Of a stretch of 64,000 bases of DNA, positions 31,912 through 41,045 are shown piece after piece. The notes under the pieces were generated by a model. The model saw only the letters and a list, made by a program, of their open reading frames with translations, ran no database searches and had not been told where the DNA came from. The position numbers were made by a program, and so were the translations under genes. This DNA comes from Burkholderiaceae bacterium (GTDB lineage: Bacteria; Pseudomonadota; Gammaproteobacteria; Burkholderiales; Burkholderiaceae_C), in assembly GCA_019745555.1 (NCBI GenBank), contig JAIESX010000011.1, positions 18,628 through 82,627 on the forward strand. Direction: 5' to 3'. How positions within the stretch are numbered: position 1 is the stretch's first letter; every line of letters begins with the position of its first letter.

Positions 31912-33543
31912 TCAGCCTGCGCTCTGCAGCGCCAGGCCCGCATGCTCGCGCAGCGGATGGAAATGGATCTTGGGGAAACGTTCCTGCGCCAGCCGCACGT
32001 CATACGGCGAGGTACAGAGATAGGCCAGGGTATCCGCCGCGTCGCGTGCCAGGCGCTGCGGGTAGGCGTCGCAGAAGGCTTTGAGTTCGGCCGGGGTGTC
32101 GGCCGTGATCCAGCGCGCACCGGTGTACTGGCAGCCTTCGAGGCGCACGTCGGCGTCGTATTCGCTCTTGAGGCGGTGCTGCACCACTTCGAACTGCAGC
32201 TGGCCCACGGCACCCAGCAGCATATTGCCGCCCATCTCGGGTTTGAAGACCTGGATGGCGCCTTCCTCGCCGAGCTGGGCCAGGCCCTGCTGCAGCTGCT
32301 TGGTGCGCAGCGGGTTCTTGAGCACCACGGTCATGAAGAGTTCGGGCGCGAAGAAGGGCAGGCCGGTGTACTGCAATGCAACGGAGCCGTCGGTGATGGT
32401 GTCGCCCAGCTGCACGCCACCGTGGGTGGTGAAGCCCACGATGTCGCCAGCGTAGGCTTCTTCCACGGCCTCGCGCCGCTGGCTCATGAAGGTCACCACG
32501 CTGGTGGGCCGCAGCTCCTTGGCCGAGCGCTGTACCTTGAGCTTCATGCCGGGCTGGTACTTGCCCGAGCAGACGCGCACGAAGGCGATGCGGTCGCGGT
32601 GGTTGGCGTCCATATTGGCCTGCACCTTGAAGACCACGCCAGAGAAAGCGTTGTCGTCGGGTTGCATCTCCTTGACCACGGGCTGCTTGTTGACGACCAG
32701 CGAACTGGTGCGCGGACCGGGCGAGGGGGCGAGGTCCACGAGCGCGTCCAGCACCTCCATGACGCCGAAGTTGTTCACGCCCGAGCCGAAGAACACCGGG
32801 GTCTGTTTGCCGGCGAGGAAGGCCTCGCGGTCGAAAACAGGTGAGGCGCCGGTGGCGAGTTCCATGCTCTCCACCGCAGCTTCGTAGTCGTGGCCGAAGC
32901 GGGCCTTGAGCTTGTCGGTATCTCCGACCGGGATGGTCTCGAAGTCCTGCGGGCGGCGCTCGCTGCCCGATTCGAAGACCGTCATGGCCTGGGTGCGCAG
33001 GTTGATGATGCCGCCGAAGCTCTTGCCCTGACCCACGGGCCAGGTCATGGGCACGCAGGGCATGCCGAGCTCGCGCTCCACCTCGTCCAGGATGTCCAGC
33101 GGGTCGCGGACCTCGCGGTCCATCTTGTTGACGAAGGTGATGATGGGTGTGTCGCGCTGGCGGCAGACCTCGATCAGGCGGCGCGTCTGGGCCTCCACGC
33201 CGTTGGCCGCGTCGATGACCATGAGCGCCGAGTCCACGGCGGTCAGCACGCGGTAGGTGTCTTCCGAGAAATCCTTGTGGCCGGGGGTGTCGAGCAGGTT
33301 GATCACATGGTCGCGGTACTGCATCTGCATCACCGAGCTGGCCACCGAGATGCCGCGCTGCTTCTCGATCTCCATCCAGTCACTCGTAGCGTGGCGGCTG
33401 GCCTTGCGGCCCTTGACGGCGCCCGCGATCTGGATCGCACCCGAGAACAGCAGCAGCTTTTCAGTCAACGTCGTTTTACCGGCGTCGGGGTGCGAGATGA
33501 TGGCAAAAGTGCGGCGGCGCCGCGTTTCGGGAGCGTAGGACAC
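31912..33543 (-). CDS. prfC: Peptide chain release factor 3
   Basis: 543-residue translational GTPase that recycles release factors 1 and 2 after peptide release. GTPase motifs are present: SHPDAGKTT (G1), GISVASSVM (switch I), DTPGHKDF (G3) and NKMD (G4). RF3-specific C-terminal domains follow. The start is taken as GTG at 33543, giving MSYAPETRRRRTFAII, the usual family N terminus; the frame is open further upstream but that stretch is proline/arginine-rich and not conserved-looking. It is divergent from the nitronate monooxygenase. Confidence 0.94.
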   Translation of the reverse strand: MSYAPETRRRRTFAIISHPDAGKTTLTEKLLLFSGAIQIAGAVKGRKASRHATSDWMEIEKQRGISVASSVMQMQYRDHVINLLDTPGHKDFSEDTYRVLTAVDSALMVIDAANGVEAQTRRLIEVCRQRDTPIITFVNKMDREVRDPLDILDEVERELGMPCVPMTWPVGQGKSFGGIINLRTQAMTVFESGSERRPQDFETIPVGDTDKLKARFGHDYEAAVESMELATGASPVFDREAFLAGKQTPVFFGSGVNNFGVMEVLDALVDLAPSPGPRTSSLVVNKQPVVKEMQPDDNAFSGVVFKVQANMDANHRDRIAFVRVCSGKYQPGMKLKVQRSAKELRPTSVVTFMSQRREAVEEAYAGDIVGFTTHGGVQLGDTITDGSVALQYTGLPFFAPELFMTVVLKNPLRTKQLQQGLAQLGEEGAIQVFKPEMGGNMLLGAVGQLQFEVVQHRLKSEYDADVRLEGCQYTGARWITADTPAELKAFCDAYPQRLARDAADTLAYLCTSPYDVRLAQERFPKIHFHPLREHAGLALQSAG

Positions 33544-33681
33544 GGGAATTCCAGCCTCGGTGGGGCGGGCCGGGACGGCCCGCAACGGACGGGCAGTGCG
33601 CGGCGCGGAGGGCGCCAAGACTGCGTGGCCGCAATTTTATCCGGCCGGGGCTATAGTCGGCCCGATGCTTGAGGAGAACGC

Positions 33682-34716
33682 ATGACGCTGCAAGACTTGC
33701 TGGGCACGGAACTGCCCCTGATCCAGGCGCCCATGGCGGGCGTGCAGGGCAGCGCGCTGGCCATCGCCGTGTCGAATGCCGGGGGGCTGGGCTCGCTGCC
33801 CTGCGCCATGCTGGCCCCCGAGGCCCTGCGCGCCGAGCTGGAAAAGATCCGTGCGCAGACCACGCAACCTTACAACGTCAACTTCTTCTGTCACCGCCCC
33901 CCCGAGCCCGATGAACGCCGTGAAGCGATGTGGCGCCAGAGCCTGGCCCACTACTACCGCGAATACGACATCGATCCCGCCACCATCCCCGCCGGCCCGG
34001 GGCGTCGCCCCTTCGATGCCGTGGCGGCCGATCTGCTGGCCGAGTTCAGGCCGCCCGTCGTGAGCTTCCATTTCGGCCTGCCGGACGAGGCCCTGCTGGC
34101 GCGTGTGCGCAGCTGGGGCGCCAGGGTGCTGTCCTCGGCCACCACGGTGGAGGAGGCGCGCTGGCTCGAAGCCCATGGCGTGGATGCCGTCATCGCCCAG
34201 GGCCTGGAGGCCGGCGGTCACCGTGGGCATTTCCTCTCGGACGATCTCACGAGCCAGGCCGGCACCTTCGCCCTGCTGCCGCAGATCGTGCGCGCGGTGC
34301 ACGTGCCGGTGATTGCCGCTGGCGGCATTGCCGATGCGGCCGGGGTGCGTGCAGCGCTGGCGCTGGGTGCGGCCGGCGTGCAGGTGGGCACGGCCTATCT
34401 GCTCTGCCCCGAGGCCACGACCAGCGCCGTGCACCGTGCGGCGCTGCAGAGCGAAGCGGCGCGTCACACGGCACTGACCAATCTCTACACCGGCCGCCCG
34501 GCGCGCGGCATCCTGACGCGCCTGATGCGCGAGCAAGGGCCCATGAGTCCTCTGGCGCCGGCCTTTCCGCTGGCCACCTCCGCCGTGGCGCCGTTGCGCA
34601 CCAAGGCCGAGGCGGCGGGTTTGGGTGACTTTACGCCCCTCTGGGCTGGACAGAACACCAGTGGCTGTCGTGCGGTGCCGGCGGCCGAGCTCACGCGCCA
34701 GCTGATGGACCGTTGA
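33682..34716 (+). CDS. Nitronate monooxygenase (2-nitropropane dioxygenase-like)
   Basis: 344-residue FMN-binding TIM-barrel flavoprotein. Conserved elements are PLIQAPMAGV at the N terminus, SNAGGLGSL, SFHFGLP, the GLEAGGHRGHF loop with its catalytic-region histidine, and AAGGIADAAGVRAAL with GVQVGTAYL at the FMN phosphate. Enzymes of this class oxidise alkyl nitronates such as propionate-3-nitronate; related enoyl reductases are an alternative. A good ribosome site (GAGGAG) precedes the ATG. The stop overlaps a short palindrome (TTGATCG, GG, CGATCAA) before the ahcY promoter. Confidence 0.88.
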   Translation: MTLQDLLGTELPLIQAPMAGVQGSALAIAVSNAGGLGSLPCAMLAPEALRAELEKIRAQTTQPYNVNFFCHRPPEPDERREAMWRQSLAHYYREYDIDPATIPAGPGRRPFDAVAADLLAEFRPPVVSFHFGLPDEALLARVRSWGARVLSSATTVEEARWLEAHGVDAVIAQGLEAGGHRGHFLSDDLTSQAGTFALLPQIVRAVHVPVIAAGGIADAAGVRAALALGAAGVQVGTAYLLCPEATTSAVHRAALQSEAARHTALTNLYTGRPARGILTRLMREQGPMSPLAPAFPLATSAVAPLRTKAEAAGLGDFTPLWAGQNTSGCRAVPAAELTRQLMDR

Positions 34717-34748
34717 TCGGGCGATCAACGAGAAATCGGCCGGCTTCG

Positions 34749-34754
34749 TATAAT
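34749..34754 (+). promoter_or_regulatory. Promoter -10 box of the ahcY operon
   Basis: A perfect TATAAT hexamer lies seven bases before the first paired base region of the SAH riboswitch, so transcription should start at about 34761, exactly where the aptamer begins. No good -35 hexamer is seen at the usual distance. Confidence 0.65.
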
Positions 34755-34761
34755 CTCGGCT

Positions 34762-34860
34762 TTCCGAGGAGCGTTGCGGCTCGTCCCGCCTGATCACCAG
34801 GCCGACGGGTTAGGCTCGGATCCCAAGGTTTTCTGCCTTGCCTCCCAACTGCGCTCACCC
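34762..34860 (+). promoter_or_regulatory. S-adenosylhomocysteine (SAH) riboswitch
   Basis: The ahcY leader contains the conserved blocks of the SAH riboswitch in order: CCGAGGAGCG (34764-34773) with TTGCGGC, then GGCTCGGATCCCAAGG, which closes the first helix with the CCGAG block, and finally AACTGCGCTCACC near 34848-34859, which can pair back with the GAGCG segment as the expected pseudoknot. SAH binding turns expression on. The aptamer sits at the predicted 5' end of the transcript and about 80 bases before the ahcY start. Confidence 0.92.
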
Positions 34861-34938
34861 ACCAGTCTGCTGTGAGGTGAGCCTGTCTTTCCTCTGCTGA
34901 CTCCGGTGGTGTCCCAACCGCTATGTATTGGAGTTCAC

Positions 34939-36369
34939 ATGAGTGCCGTTCTCAAACCCGCCCAGGACTATGTCGTTGCCGATCTGACGCTGGCCGACTG
35001 GGGCCGCAAAGAGATCAAGATCGCCGAAACCGAGATGCCCGGCCTGATGGCCATCCGCGAGGAGTTCGCGGCCAAGCAGCCGCTCAAGGGCGCGCGCATC
35101 ACCGGTTCCCTGCACATGACCATCCAGACCGCCGTGCTGGTGGAGACGCTGGAAGCTCTGGGCGCCGAAGTGCGCTGGGCCTCGTGCAACATCTTCTCCA
35201 CCCAGGACCACGCCGCCGCCGCTCTGGTGGCCAAGGGCACGCCGGTGTTCGCCTACAAGGGCGAGACGCTCAAGGACTACTGGGACTACACCCACCGCAT
35301 CTTCGACTTCGGCCCCAAGGGCGCCAAGGGCGAAGGCCCCAACATGATCCTGGACGACGGCGGTGATGCCACCCTGCTGATGCACCTGGGCAAGACCGCC
35401 GAGAAGGACCCGTCTGTCATCGCCAACCCCAAGAGCGAGGAAGAGCGCGAGCTCTTCGCCGCCATCAAGGCCAAGCTGGCCCAGGACTCGACCTGGTACA
35501 GCCGCAAGAGCGCCGAGATCATCGGCGTGACCGAAGAGACCACCACCGGTGTGCACCGCCTCAAGGAAATGAGCGCCAAGGGCACGCTGATGTTCCGTGC
35601 CATCAACGTGAACGACTCGGTGACCAAGAGCAAGTTCGACAACCTCTACGGCTGCCGCGAGTCGCTGGTGGACGGCATCAAGCGCGCCACCGACGTGATG
35701 ATCGCCGGCAAGGTCGCCGTGGTCGCCGGTTACGGCGACGTGGGCAAGGGCTCGGCCCAGGCCCTGCGCGCCCTGTCGGCGCAGGTGTGGGTGACCGAGA
35801 TCGACCCCATCAACGCTCTGCAGGCCGCGATGGAGGGTTACAAGGTCGTGACCATGGAGTACGCCGCCGACAAGGCCGACATCTTCGTGACGACCACGGG
35901 CAACCGCGACGTCATCACCTACGAGCACATGGCCAAGATGAAGGACCAGTCCATCGTCTGCAACATCGGTCACTTCGACAACGAGATCCAGGTCGCCAAG
36001 CTGGAAGAGAAGTGCAAGTGGGAGGAGATCAAGCCCCAGGTCGACCACGTGATCTTCCCGGACGGCAAGCGCATCATCCTGCTGGCCAAGGGCCGCCTGG
36101 TGAACCTGGGCTGCGGAACGGGTCACCCGAGCTTCGTGATGAGCTCGTCCTTCGCCAACCAGACCATCGCCCAGATCGAGCTGTACACCCACAGCGACTA
36201 CTACGAGCAGGGCAAGGTCTATGTGCTGCCCAAGCACCTGGACGAGAAGGTGGCACGCCTGCACCTCAAGAAGGTCGGCGCCATGCTGACCGAGCTGACG
36301 GATGAACAGGCCGCCTACATCGGCGTGCCGAAGCAAGGCCCGTACAAGCCCGACACCTACCGGTATTGA
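34939..36369 (+). CDS. ahcY: S-adenosylhomocysteine hydrolase
   Basis: 476-residue NAD-dependent enzyme that splits S-adenosylhomocysteine into adenosine and homocysteine, removing the product inhibitor of methyltransferases. Conserved blocks include [23 protein letters not shown], the catalytic-lysine and aspartate region near [10 protein letters not shown], and the NAD loop [11 protein letters not shown]. The C-terminal PDTYRY is typical. The ATG with GGAG eight bases upstream is the family start. Upstream SAH riboswitch and downstream methyltransferase and metF genes fit methyl-cycle control. Confidence 0.97.
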   Translation: MSAVLKPAQDYVVADLTLADWGRKEIKIAETEMPGLMAIREEFAAKQPLKGARITGSLHMTIQTAVLVETLEALGAEVRWASCNIFSTQDHAAAALVAKGTPVFAYKGETLKDYWDYTHRIFDFGPKGAKGEGPNMILDDGGDATLLMHLGKTAEKDPSVIANPKSEEERELFAAIKAKLAQDSTWYSRKSAEIIGVTEETTTGVHRLKEMSAKGTLMFRAINVNDSVTKSKFDNLYGCRESLVDGIKRATDVMIAGKVAVVAGYGDVGKGSAQALRALSAQVWVTEIDPINALQAAMEGYKVVTMEYAADKADIFVTTTGNRDVITYEHMAKMKDQSIVCNIGHFDNEIQVAKLEEKCKWEEIKPQVDHVIFPDGKRIILLAKGRLVNLGCGTGHPSFVMSSSFANQTIAQIELYTHSDYYEQGKVYVLPKHLDEKVARLHLKKVGAMLTELTDEQAAYIGVPKQGPYKPDTYRY

Positions 36370-36415
36370 TCTTGGGCGCTACTGCGCGGCCGTGATCCGT
36401 CGTTGCGGGGCCCGT

Positions 36416-36456
36416 CCGGAAATCCTCACGACCCTCAAGGTCGTTCCGGTTTCCGG
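36416..36456 (+). repeat. Nested stem-loop between ahcY and the TlyA-like gene
   Basis: Outer arms CCGGAAA (36416-36422) and TTTCCGG (36450-36456) enclose an inner stem CGACC/GGTCG around a five-base loop. It lies in the 161-base gap inside the otherwise compact ahcY unit. No T tract follows, so it is not an obvious terminator; it may be an RNA-processing or mRNA-stability element. Confidence 0.4.
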
Positions 36457-36530
36457 CCACCCGCGCCTAGGCTGACGGCCGCTCGCTACGCGCCGATGAC
36501 CGTGTGGTATGCCTTCAGTTTCCGATCTCC

Positions 36531-37529
36531 ATGCGAGCTGACCAACTTCTCGTCGAGCGCGGCCTGGCCGCGTCGCGGGCGCAGGCGCAACGGCTGATCG
36601 GCTCGGGCGTCGAATGGCGCCTGAGCGAGGCCTCGTCGTGGCGCAAGGTGGCCAAGAACGGCGACGAGATTCCTACCGTGGCTGAGATACGCCTGCTGGA
36701 TGAGGCCGAGGCTCGCTACGTGTCGCGGGGCGGTCTCAAGCTCGAAGGTGCGTTGAACCACGCGGGACTGACGGTCCGGGGGCTGCGCTGCCTGGATGTC
36801 GGGCAGTCGACGGGAGGCTTCACCCATTGCCTGCTGGCGCACGGGGCGGCGCAGGTCGTGGGTGTGGACGTCGGGCGTGAGCAGCTGCACGCCAGCCTGC
36901 GCTCTGATCCGCGTGTGGTCTGCCTGGAGGGCATCAATGCCCGTGCCCTCACACCGGCCGCCCTGGCCCAGGCGTGGGAGGACGCGCTCTGCGAAACGGT
37001 GGAGGATGCGGAAGACAACGAGACCCAGCCTGAGGCGCCCTATGCCTGGATGCGTAACGGCGGCGAGATTGCCGATGACTACGACGACAGTGGTGACGCC
37101 AAGGAGCACGATATTGAGGCCTTCAAGGTCCAGCGTGCAGCGCGTGCCCAGGCCGTGGCGATGGGGGCCCTGCCCCGGCAGCGCCGTCGTCGTGCGGCGT
37201 TTGCCGACGCCCAGGTAAACCCGGTGTTCGAGCTGGTCACGGGCGACCTGTCCTTCATCTCGCTGACGCTGGTGCTTCCGGCCCTGGTGCCGCTGCTGGC
37301 GCCTGGCGGCCATTTGCTGATGCTGGTCAAACCGCAATTCGAGTTGCAGCCGGGCCAGGTGGGCAAGGGCGGCATCGTGCGCGATGCGTCGCTGTACCCG
37401 CAGGTGGAGCAGAAGTTGCGTGAGGCCTGTGCTGTGCTGGGCCTGCAGGTGCAGGACTGGTTCGATTCCCCGATTGCCGGTGGCGACGGCAACCGTGAGT
37501 TTTTCATTCAAGCCATCAAGAAGAAGTGA
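36531..37529 (+). CDS. TlyA-like rRNA 2'-O-methyltransferase with internal insert
   Basis: 332-residue protein with an N-terminal S4 RNA-binding domain (MRADQLLVERGLAASRAQAQ) and an FtsJ-type SAM methyltransferase domain (YVSRGGLKLEGAL, DVGQSTGGFTHCLL, TGDLSFISLTLVLP, LVKPQFE). TlyA proteins of about 270 residues methylate 16S and 23S rRNA. Here about 90 residues (141-232) are inserted between the SAM-binding half and TGDLSF; the insert is first acidic (CETVEDAEDNETQPE, DDYDDSGD) and then basic (RQRRRR). The usual Ala of DVGASTGG is Gln. It lies between ahcY and metF, fitting a SAM-consuming enzyme under the SAH riboswitch. The ATG at 36531 begins the S4 domain; the ribosome site is weak. Confidence 0.88.
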   Translation: MRADQLLVERGLAASRAQAQRLIGSGVEWRLSEASSWRKVAKNGDEIPTVAEIRLLDEAEARYVSRGGLKLEGALNHAGLTVRGLRCLDVGQSTGGFTHCLLAHGAAQVVGVDVGREQLHASLRSDPRVVCLEGINARALTPAALAQAWEDALCETVEDAEDNETQPEAPYAWMRNGGEIADDYDDSGDAKEHDIEAFKVQRAARAQAVAMGALPRQRRRRAAFADAQVNPVFELVTGDLSFISLTLVLPALVPLLAPGGHLLMLVKPQFELQPGQVGKGGIVRDASLYPQVEQKLREACAVLGLQVQDWFDSPIAGGDGNREFFIQAIKKK

Positions 37530-37536
37530 GGTTCGC

Positions 37537-38379
37537 ATGAGCGAACAGCAACTACCGATCAGCATCGAGTTCTTCCCGCCCAAGACACCCGAGGGGGTGG
37601 AAAAGCTGCGCGCCGTGCGCCAGCAGCTCTACGCGCTTGAGCCCGAGTTCTGCTCGGTGACCTACGGTGCCGGCGGCTCCACCCAGGAGGGCACCTTCGG
37701 CGCGGTGCGCGAGATACTTGCCGAGGGGCGTGACGCGGCCTCGCACATCTCCTGCATTGGTGCGACCCGGGCCACCATGCGAGAGAACCTGGCCGCGCTC
37801 AAGGCCATGGGCGTCAAGCGCCTCGTCACGCTGCGTGGCGATCTGCCCAGCGGCTATGGCGCGGGCGGCGAGTTCCAGTACGCCAGCGATCTCGTGGCCT
37901 TCATCCGTGCCGAGACCGGCGACCATTTCCATATCGAGGTCGCTGCCTATCCCGAGGTCCACCCCCAGGCGCGCTCGCCCGAGGCCGACCTCCAGGCCTA
38001 TGCGGCCAAGGTACGGGCCGGCGCCGATTCGGCCATCACGCAGTACTTCTACAACGCCGACGCCTACTTCCGCTTCGTCGAGGAGAGTGACGCACTGGGC
38101 CTGAGCGTGCCCGTGGTGCCGGGCATCATGCCCATCACGAGCTCGACGCAGCTGATGCGCTTTTCCGACGCCTGCGGTGCCGAGATTCCGCGCTGGATCC
38201 GCCTGCGCCTGCAGGCTTACGGTGACGACACGGCCTCGATCAAGGCCTTCGGTCTGGATGTGGTGACGGCGCTGTGCGAACAGCTGCGCGCCGGCGGCGC
38301 GCCGGCCTTGCACTTCTACAGCATGAACCAGAGTACGGCCACGCTGGAGATCTGCAAGCGGCTGGGCCTGGCGGGCTGA
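37537..38379 (+). CDS. metF: 5,10-methylenetetrahydrofolate reductase
   Basis: 280-residue FAD enzyme that makes 5-methyltetrahydrofolate, the methyl donor for methionine regeneration from homocysteine. The N-terminal SIEFFPPKT holds the catalytic Glu11; VTYGAGGST, LRGDLPSG, the AAYPEVHP loop and QYFYNAD are standard. It starts 7 bases after the TlyA-like stop and so is the last gene under the SAH riboswitch. Its stop directly abuts the convergent rlmJ stop with no spacer. Confidence 0.96.
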   Translation: MSEQQLPISIEFFPPKTPEGVEKLRAVRQQLYALEPEFCSVTYGAGGSTQEGTFGAVREILAEGRDAASHISCIGATRATMRENLAALKAMGVKRLVTLRGDLPSGYGAGGEFQYASDLVAFIRAETGDHFHIEVAAYPEVHPQARSPEADLQAYAAKVRAGADSAITQYFYNADAYFRFVEESDALGLSVPVVPGIMPITSSTQLMRFSDACGAEIPRWIRLRLQAYGDDTASIKAFGLDVVTALCEQLRAGGAPALHFYSMNQSTATLEICKRLGLAG

Positions 38380-39264
38380 TCAGCCGCCGCTGTCCAGCGT
38401 ACAGGCCGCATTGCGGTCCTGGCCCAGCAGTTTCACCAGCTGCGGCAGCGCGGGCTGCAGCTGGCCCTTGAGCGTGTGCGGCGGGTTGATGACGAACATG
38501 CCGCTGGCCGGCAGGCCGGGGCGCTTGGCATCCTCGCCCGCGGCCATCTTGCTGGACTTGACCGTCAGCGTCGCGTGCAGCCAGGGCTTGCCGCTCTTGG
38601 TGGCCAGGGTCCTGAGCTTGCGTGGCAGGTCGTGCGCCTCGGGGCGCGGGATGATGGGATACCACACGGCGTAGGTGCCTGTGGCAAAGCGCCTGAGCGC
38701 ATCGCTCACCATGGCGGCCACGCGCGCATAGTCGCTTTTGATCTCGTAGCTCGGGTCGCACAGCAGCAGGGCGCGGCGTGAGGGCGGTGGCAGGAATTTG
38801 GTGACGCAGCCGAAACCGTCTTCGCGCAGAACCACCACCTGGCGCCCGGCGTTGAGCTGCGCCACATTGGCGTCCAGGGTCTTGGCATCGGTGGGGTGCA
38901 GCTCGTAGAGCTTGAGCAGGTCGTGTTCGCGCAGCAGGCGCTGGATGATGAAGGGCGAACCGGGATAGACGCGCTGGCTGCCCTTGCCGTTGAAGCTGGC
39001 CACCAGCTCCAGGTAGTCCTGCAGCGCGGGCGCCAGCGGTTCGGCGGCTGCGGGCGACTGCAGGCGTCGGATGCCCTCGGCCGCTTCCCCGCTGGTTTCG
39101 GCGAACTCGCTGTCGAGCCGGTACAGGCCGGCACCGGCGTGGGTGTCGATGACGGTGAGGGCCGCCTCTTTCTGCGTCAGGTGGCGCAGCATGGCAATCA
39201 GGACGGTGTGCTTGAGCACATCGGCATGGTTGCCGGCGTGAAAGGCGTGACGATAGCTGAACAT
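38380..39264 (-). CDS. rlmJ: 23S rRNA (adenine-2030-N6)-methyltransferase
   Basis: 294-residue SAM-dependent methyltransferase of the RlmJ family. The family N terminus is FSYRHAFHAGNHADVLKH, followed by IDTHAGAGLY (SAM motif) and the catalytic DPSYE motif in LLLCDPSYEIK. It methylates A2030 of 23S rRNA in E. coli. Another SAM-dependent RNA methylase next to the ahcY unit may be coincidental as it is on the opposite strand. Confidence 0.93.
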   Translation of the reverse strand: MFSYRHAFHAGNHADVLKHTVLIAMLRHLTQKEAALTVIDTHAGAGLYRLDSEFAETSGEAAEGIRRLQSPAAAEPLAPALQDYLELVASFNGKGSQRVYPGSPFIIQRLLREHDLLKLYELHPTDAKTLDANVAQLNAGRQVVVLREDGFGCVTKFLPPPSRRALLLCDPSYEIKSDYARVAAMVSDALRRFATGTYAVWYPIIPRPEAHDLPRKLRTLATKSGKPWLHATLTVKSSKMAAGEDAKRPGLPASGMFVINPPHTLKGQLQPALPQLVKLLGQDRNAACTLDSGG

Positions 39265-39316
39265 GGTAAGTGGATGTTAACGACGGGGCGACCCGCAACC
39301 GGGACACCTGCTTTCC

Positions 39317-40969
39317 ATGCAAGAATCGACCGTTATGGCTGAGATTGTCCCGCATCCTGCGCCGTCTGTCGAAAGTGCCCCGGCACCGTCGGTCACGCAC
39401 GTGGATGCCTTGCCGCCGGGCACGCAACTGGCCGAATTCGAGATCCAGGGCCTGCTGGGCGTGGGCGGCTTCGGCCTGGTCTACCGCGCCTACGACACTT
39501 CCCTGCAGCGCACGGTCGCGATCAAGGAGTACATGCCCGCGGCACTGGCGGCACGCCTGGACGGCCACACGGTCTCCGTGCGCTCCTCCGCCGACCAGGG
39601 GACCTACCAGTCGGGCCTGCAGTCCTTCATCGCCGAGGCGCGGCTGCTCGCGCAGTTCGATCATCCCTCGCTGGTCAAGGTCTACCGTTTCTTCGAGGCG
39701 AACAACACGGCCTATATGGTCATGCCGCTGTACAGCGGCATGACGCTCAAGCAGGCGCGCACGCTCATGGCCGCGCCGCCGCCCGAGGAGTGGCTGCGTA
39801 CGGTGCTGTGGTCGGTGCTGCAGGGCCTGCATGTCCTGCACCGCAGTGACGCGCTGCACCGTGATGTCTCCCCTGACAACATCTTTCTGCAGGACGTGGG
39901 GCCGCCCGTGCTGCTGGACCTGGGGGCGGCGCGCCGCGCCATCAGCGACAAGTCGCACAAGCTCACGGCCATCCTCAAGGTCAACTATGCGCCCATCGAG
40001 CAGTTCGCCGAAGCGGACGATCTGAAGCAGGGGCCCTGGACTGACCTCTACTCCCTGGCGGCCGTGGTCTACAGCTGCCTGCGCAACGATCCGCCGCTGC
40101 CGGCGACGACGCGCGTGGTGCGTGACAGCCAGCCCTCGGTGCGCAGCGTGGCGGCCACGGTCAAGCAGCACTTCGGACTGGCGTATTCCGATGAGTTCGT
40201 GCGTACCATCCAGCATGCCCTGTCGGTGCAGCCCGCCGACCGGCCGCAGAGCCTGGCTGCGTTCGTGACCGAGATGAAGCTCAAGGCACCGCCGCGCCTG
40301 AGCAAGTTCGATTGGCGTACCGAGCTCGGCACCTCCCTGCGCAAGGAGGAAGAGGACTACAACTCCCGCCAGTTCTGGCACACACAGCCTCAGGATGCGC
40401 TCGAGAAGGCCCAGGCCCCTGCGCGCAGCGAGAAGTCGCAGCGCACGGGTCGCAAACTGGTCTGGGTCGCGGGCCTGCTTTTGCTGGTCGGTGCGGCCGC
40501 GTTGGTGTTGGACCGCGTCCTGCCGCGTGCCTCTTTGGTGGCGGCTCCGGAGCCGGCCTCTGTTCCCGTGCCGGCGGTGGCAGCTCCCGTCCCCGAGCCC
40601 GCTCCGGTCGCCGACCCTGCTGCGGCTGCCGACAGTGCGCCGGCGCCGGTGGCGGCCGAGCCTGTACCGCGGCGGCCTGCTGCCGAACCCAGGCCACCGG
40701 TGGTCCGTCCAGCACCTGCCGCGGCGGCCGAGGAGGAACGCAAGCCGGTGGCTCGACCGGCTCCCCGGCTCGCTGCGCCGCCTGCTGCCGAACCCGTGAC
40801 CGCTCCCACCCCGCCGGCCGTGGCCCGGGAGTTGTGTGCGAATGCGAGCTTCTTCAGCCGCCCCATGTGCCTGCATGAGGAGTGCCAGAAGGCCGAGAAC
40901 AAACAGCTGCCCGTCTGCGTCGAAGCTCGCAAGCGTGCGGCCGAGACTCCCTCCGCGAGTTCACCGTGA
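39317..40969 (+). CDS. Membrane Ser/Thr protein kinase with cysteine tail (copy 1)
   Basis: 550-residue Hanks-type kinase. The N-terminal kinase domain shows the glycine loop GVGGFG (48-53), Lys70 in VAIKEY, the helix-C glutamate near Glu107, HRDVSPDN (His181-Arg182-Asp183, Asn188) and DLG at 201-203 instead of DFG; the usual lysine after HRD is replaced by serine. One transmembrane helix spans about 381-398. A long Pro/Ala linker follows, ending in a tail with four cysteines (507, 518, 523, 534; spacing 10, 4, 10) that would lie in the periplasm. A paralogue follows at 41046. Start could also be Met7; neither has a good ribosome site. Targets and ligand are unknown. Confidence 0.9.
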   Translation: MQESTVMAEIVPHPAPSVESAPAPSVTHVDALPPGTQLAEFEIQGLLGVGGFGLVYRAYDTSLQRTVAIKEYMPAALAARLDGHTVSVRSSADQGTYQSGLQSFIAEARLLAQFDHPSLVKVYRFFEANNTAYMVMPLYSGMTLKQARTLMAAPPPEEWLRTVLWSVLQGLHVLHRSDALHRDVSPDNIFLQDVGPPVLLDLGAARRAISDKSHKLTAILKVNYAPIEQFAEADDLKQGPWTDLYSLAAVVYSCLRNDPPLPATTRVVRDSQPSVRSVAATVKQHFGLAYSDEFVRTIQHALSVQPADRPQSLAAFVTEMKLKAPPRLSKFDWRTELGTSLRKEEEDYNSRQFWHTQPQDALEKAQAPARSEKSQRTGRKLVWVAGLLLLVGAAALVLDRVLPRASLVAAPEPASVPVPAVAAPVPEPAPVADPAAAADSAPAPVAAEPVPRRPAAEPRPPVVRPAPAAAAEEERKPVARPAPRLAAPPAAEPVTAPTPPAVARELCANASFFSRPMCLHEECQKAENKQLPVCVEARKRAAETPSASSP

Positions 40970-41045
40970 GCGGACACTGGCGCCATCTGATCTAGGCATC
41001 GCTTTTTTCGGCGGCGATCCGTGCCATCGGGAGTCCCGCGCGTCC

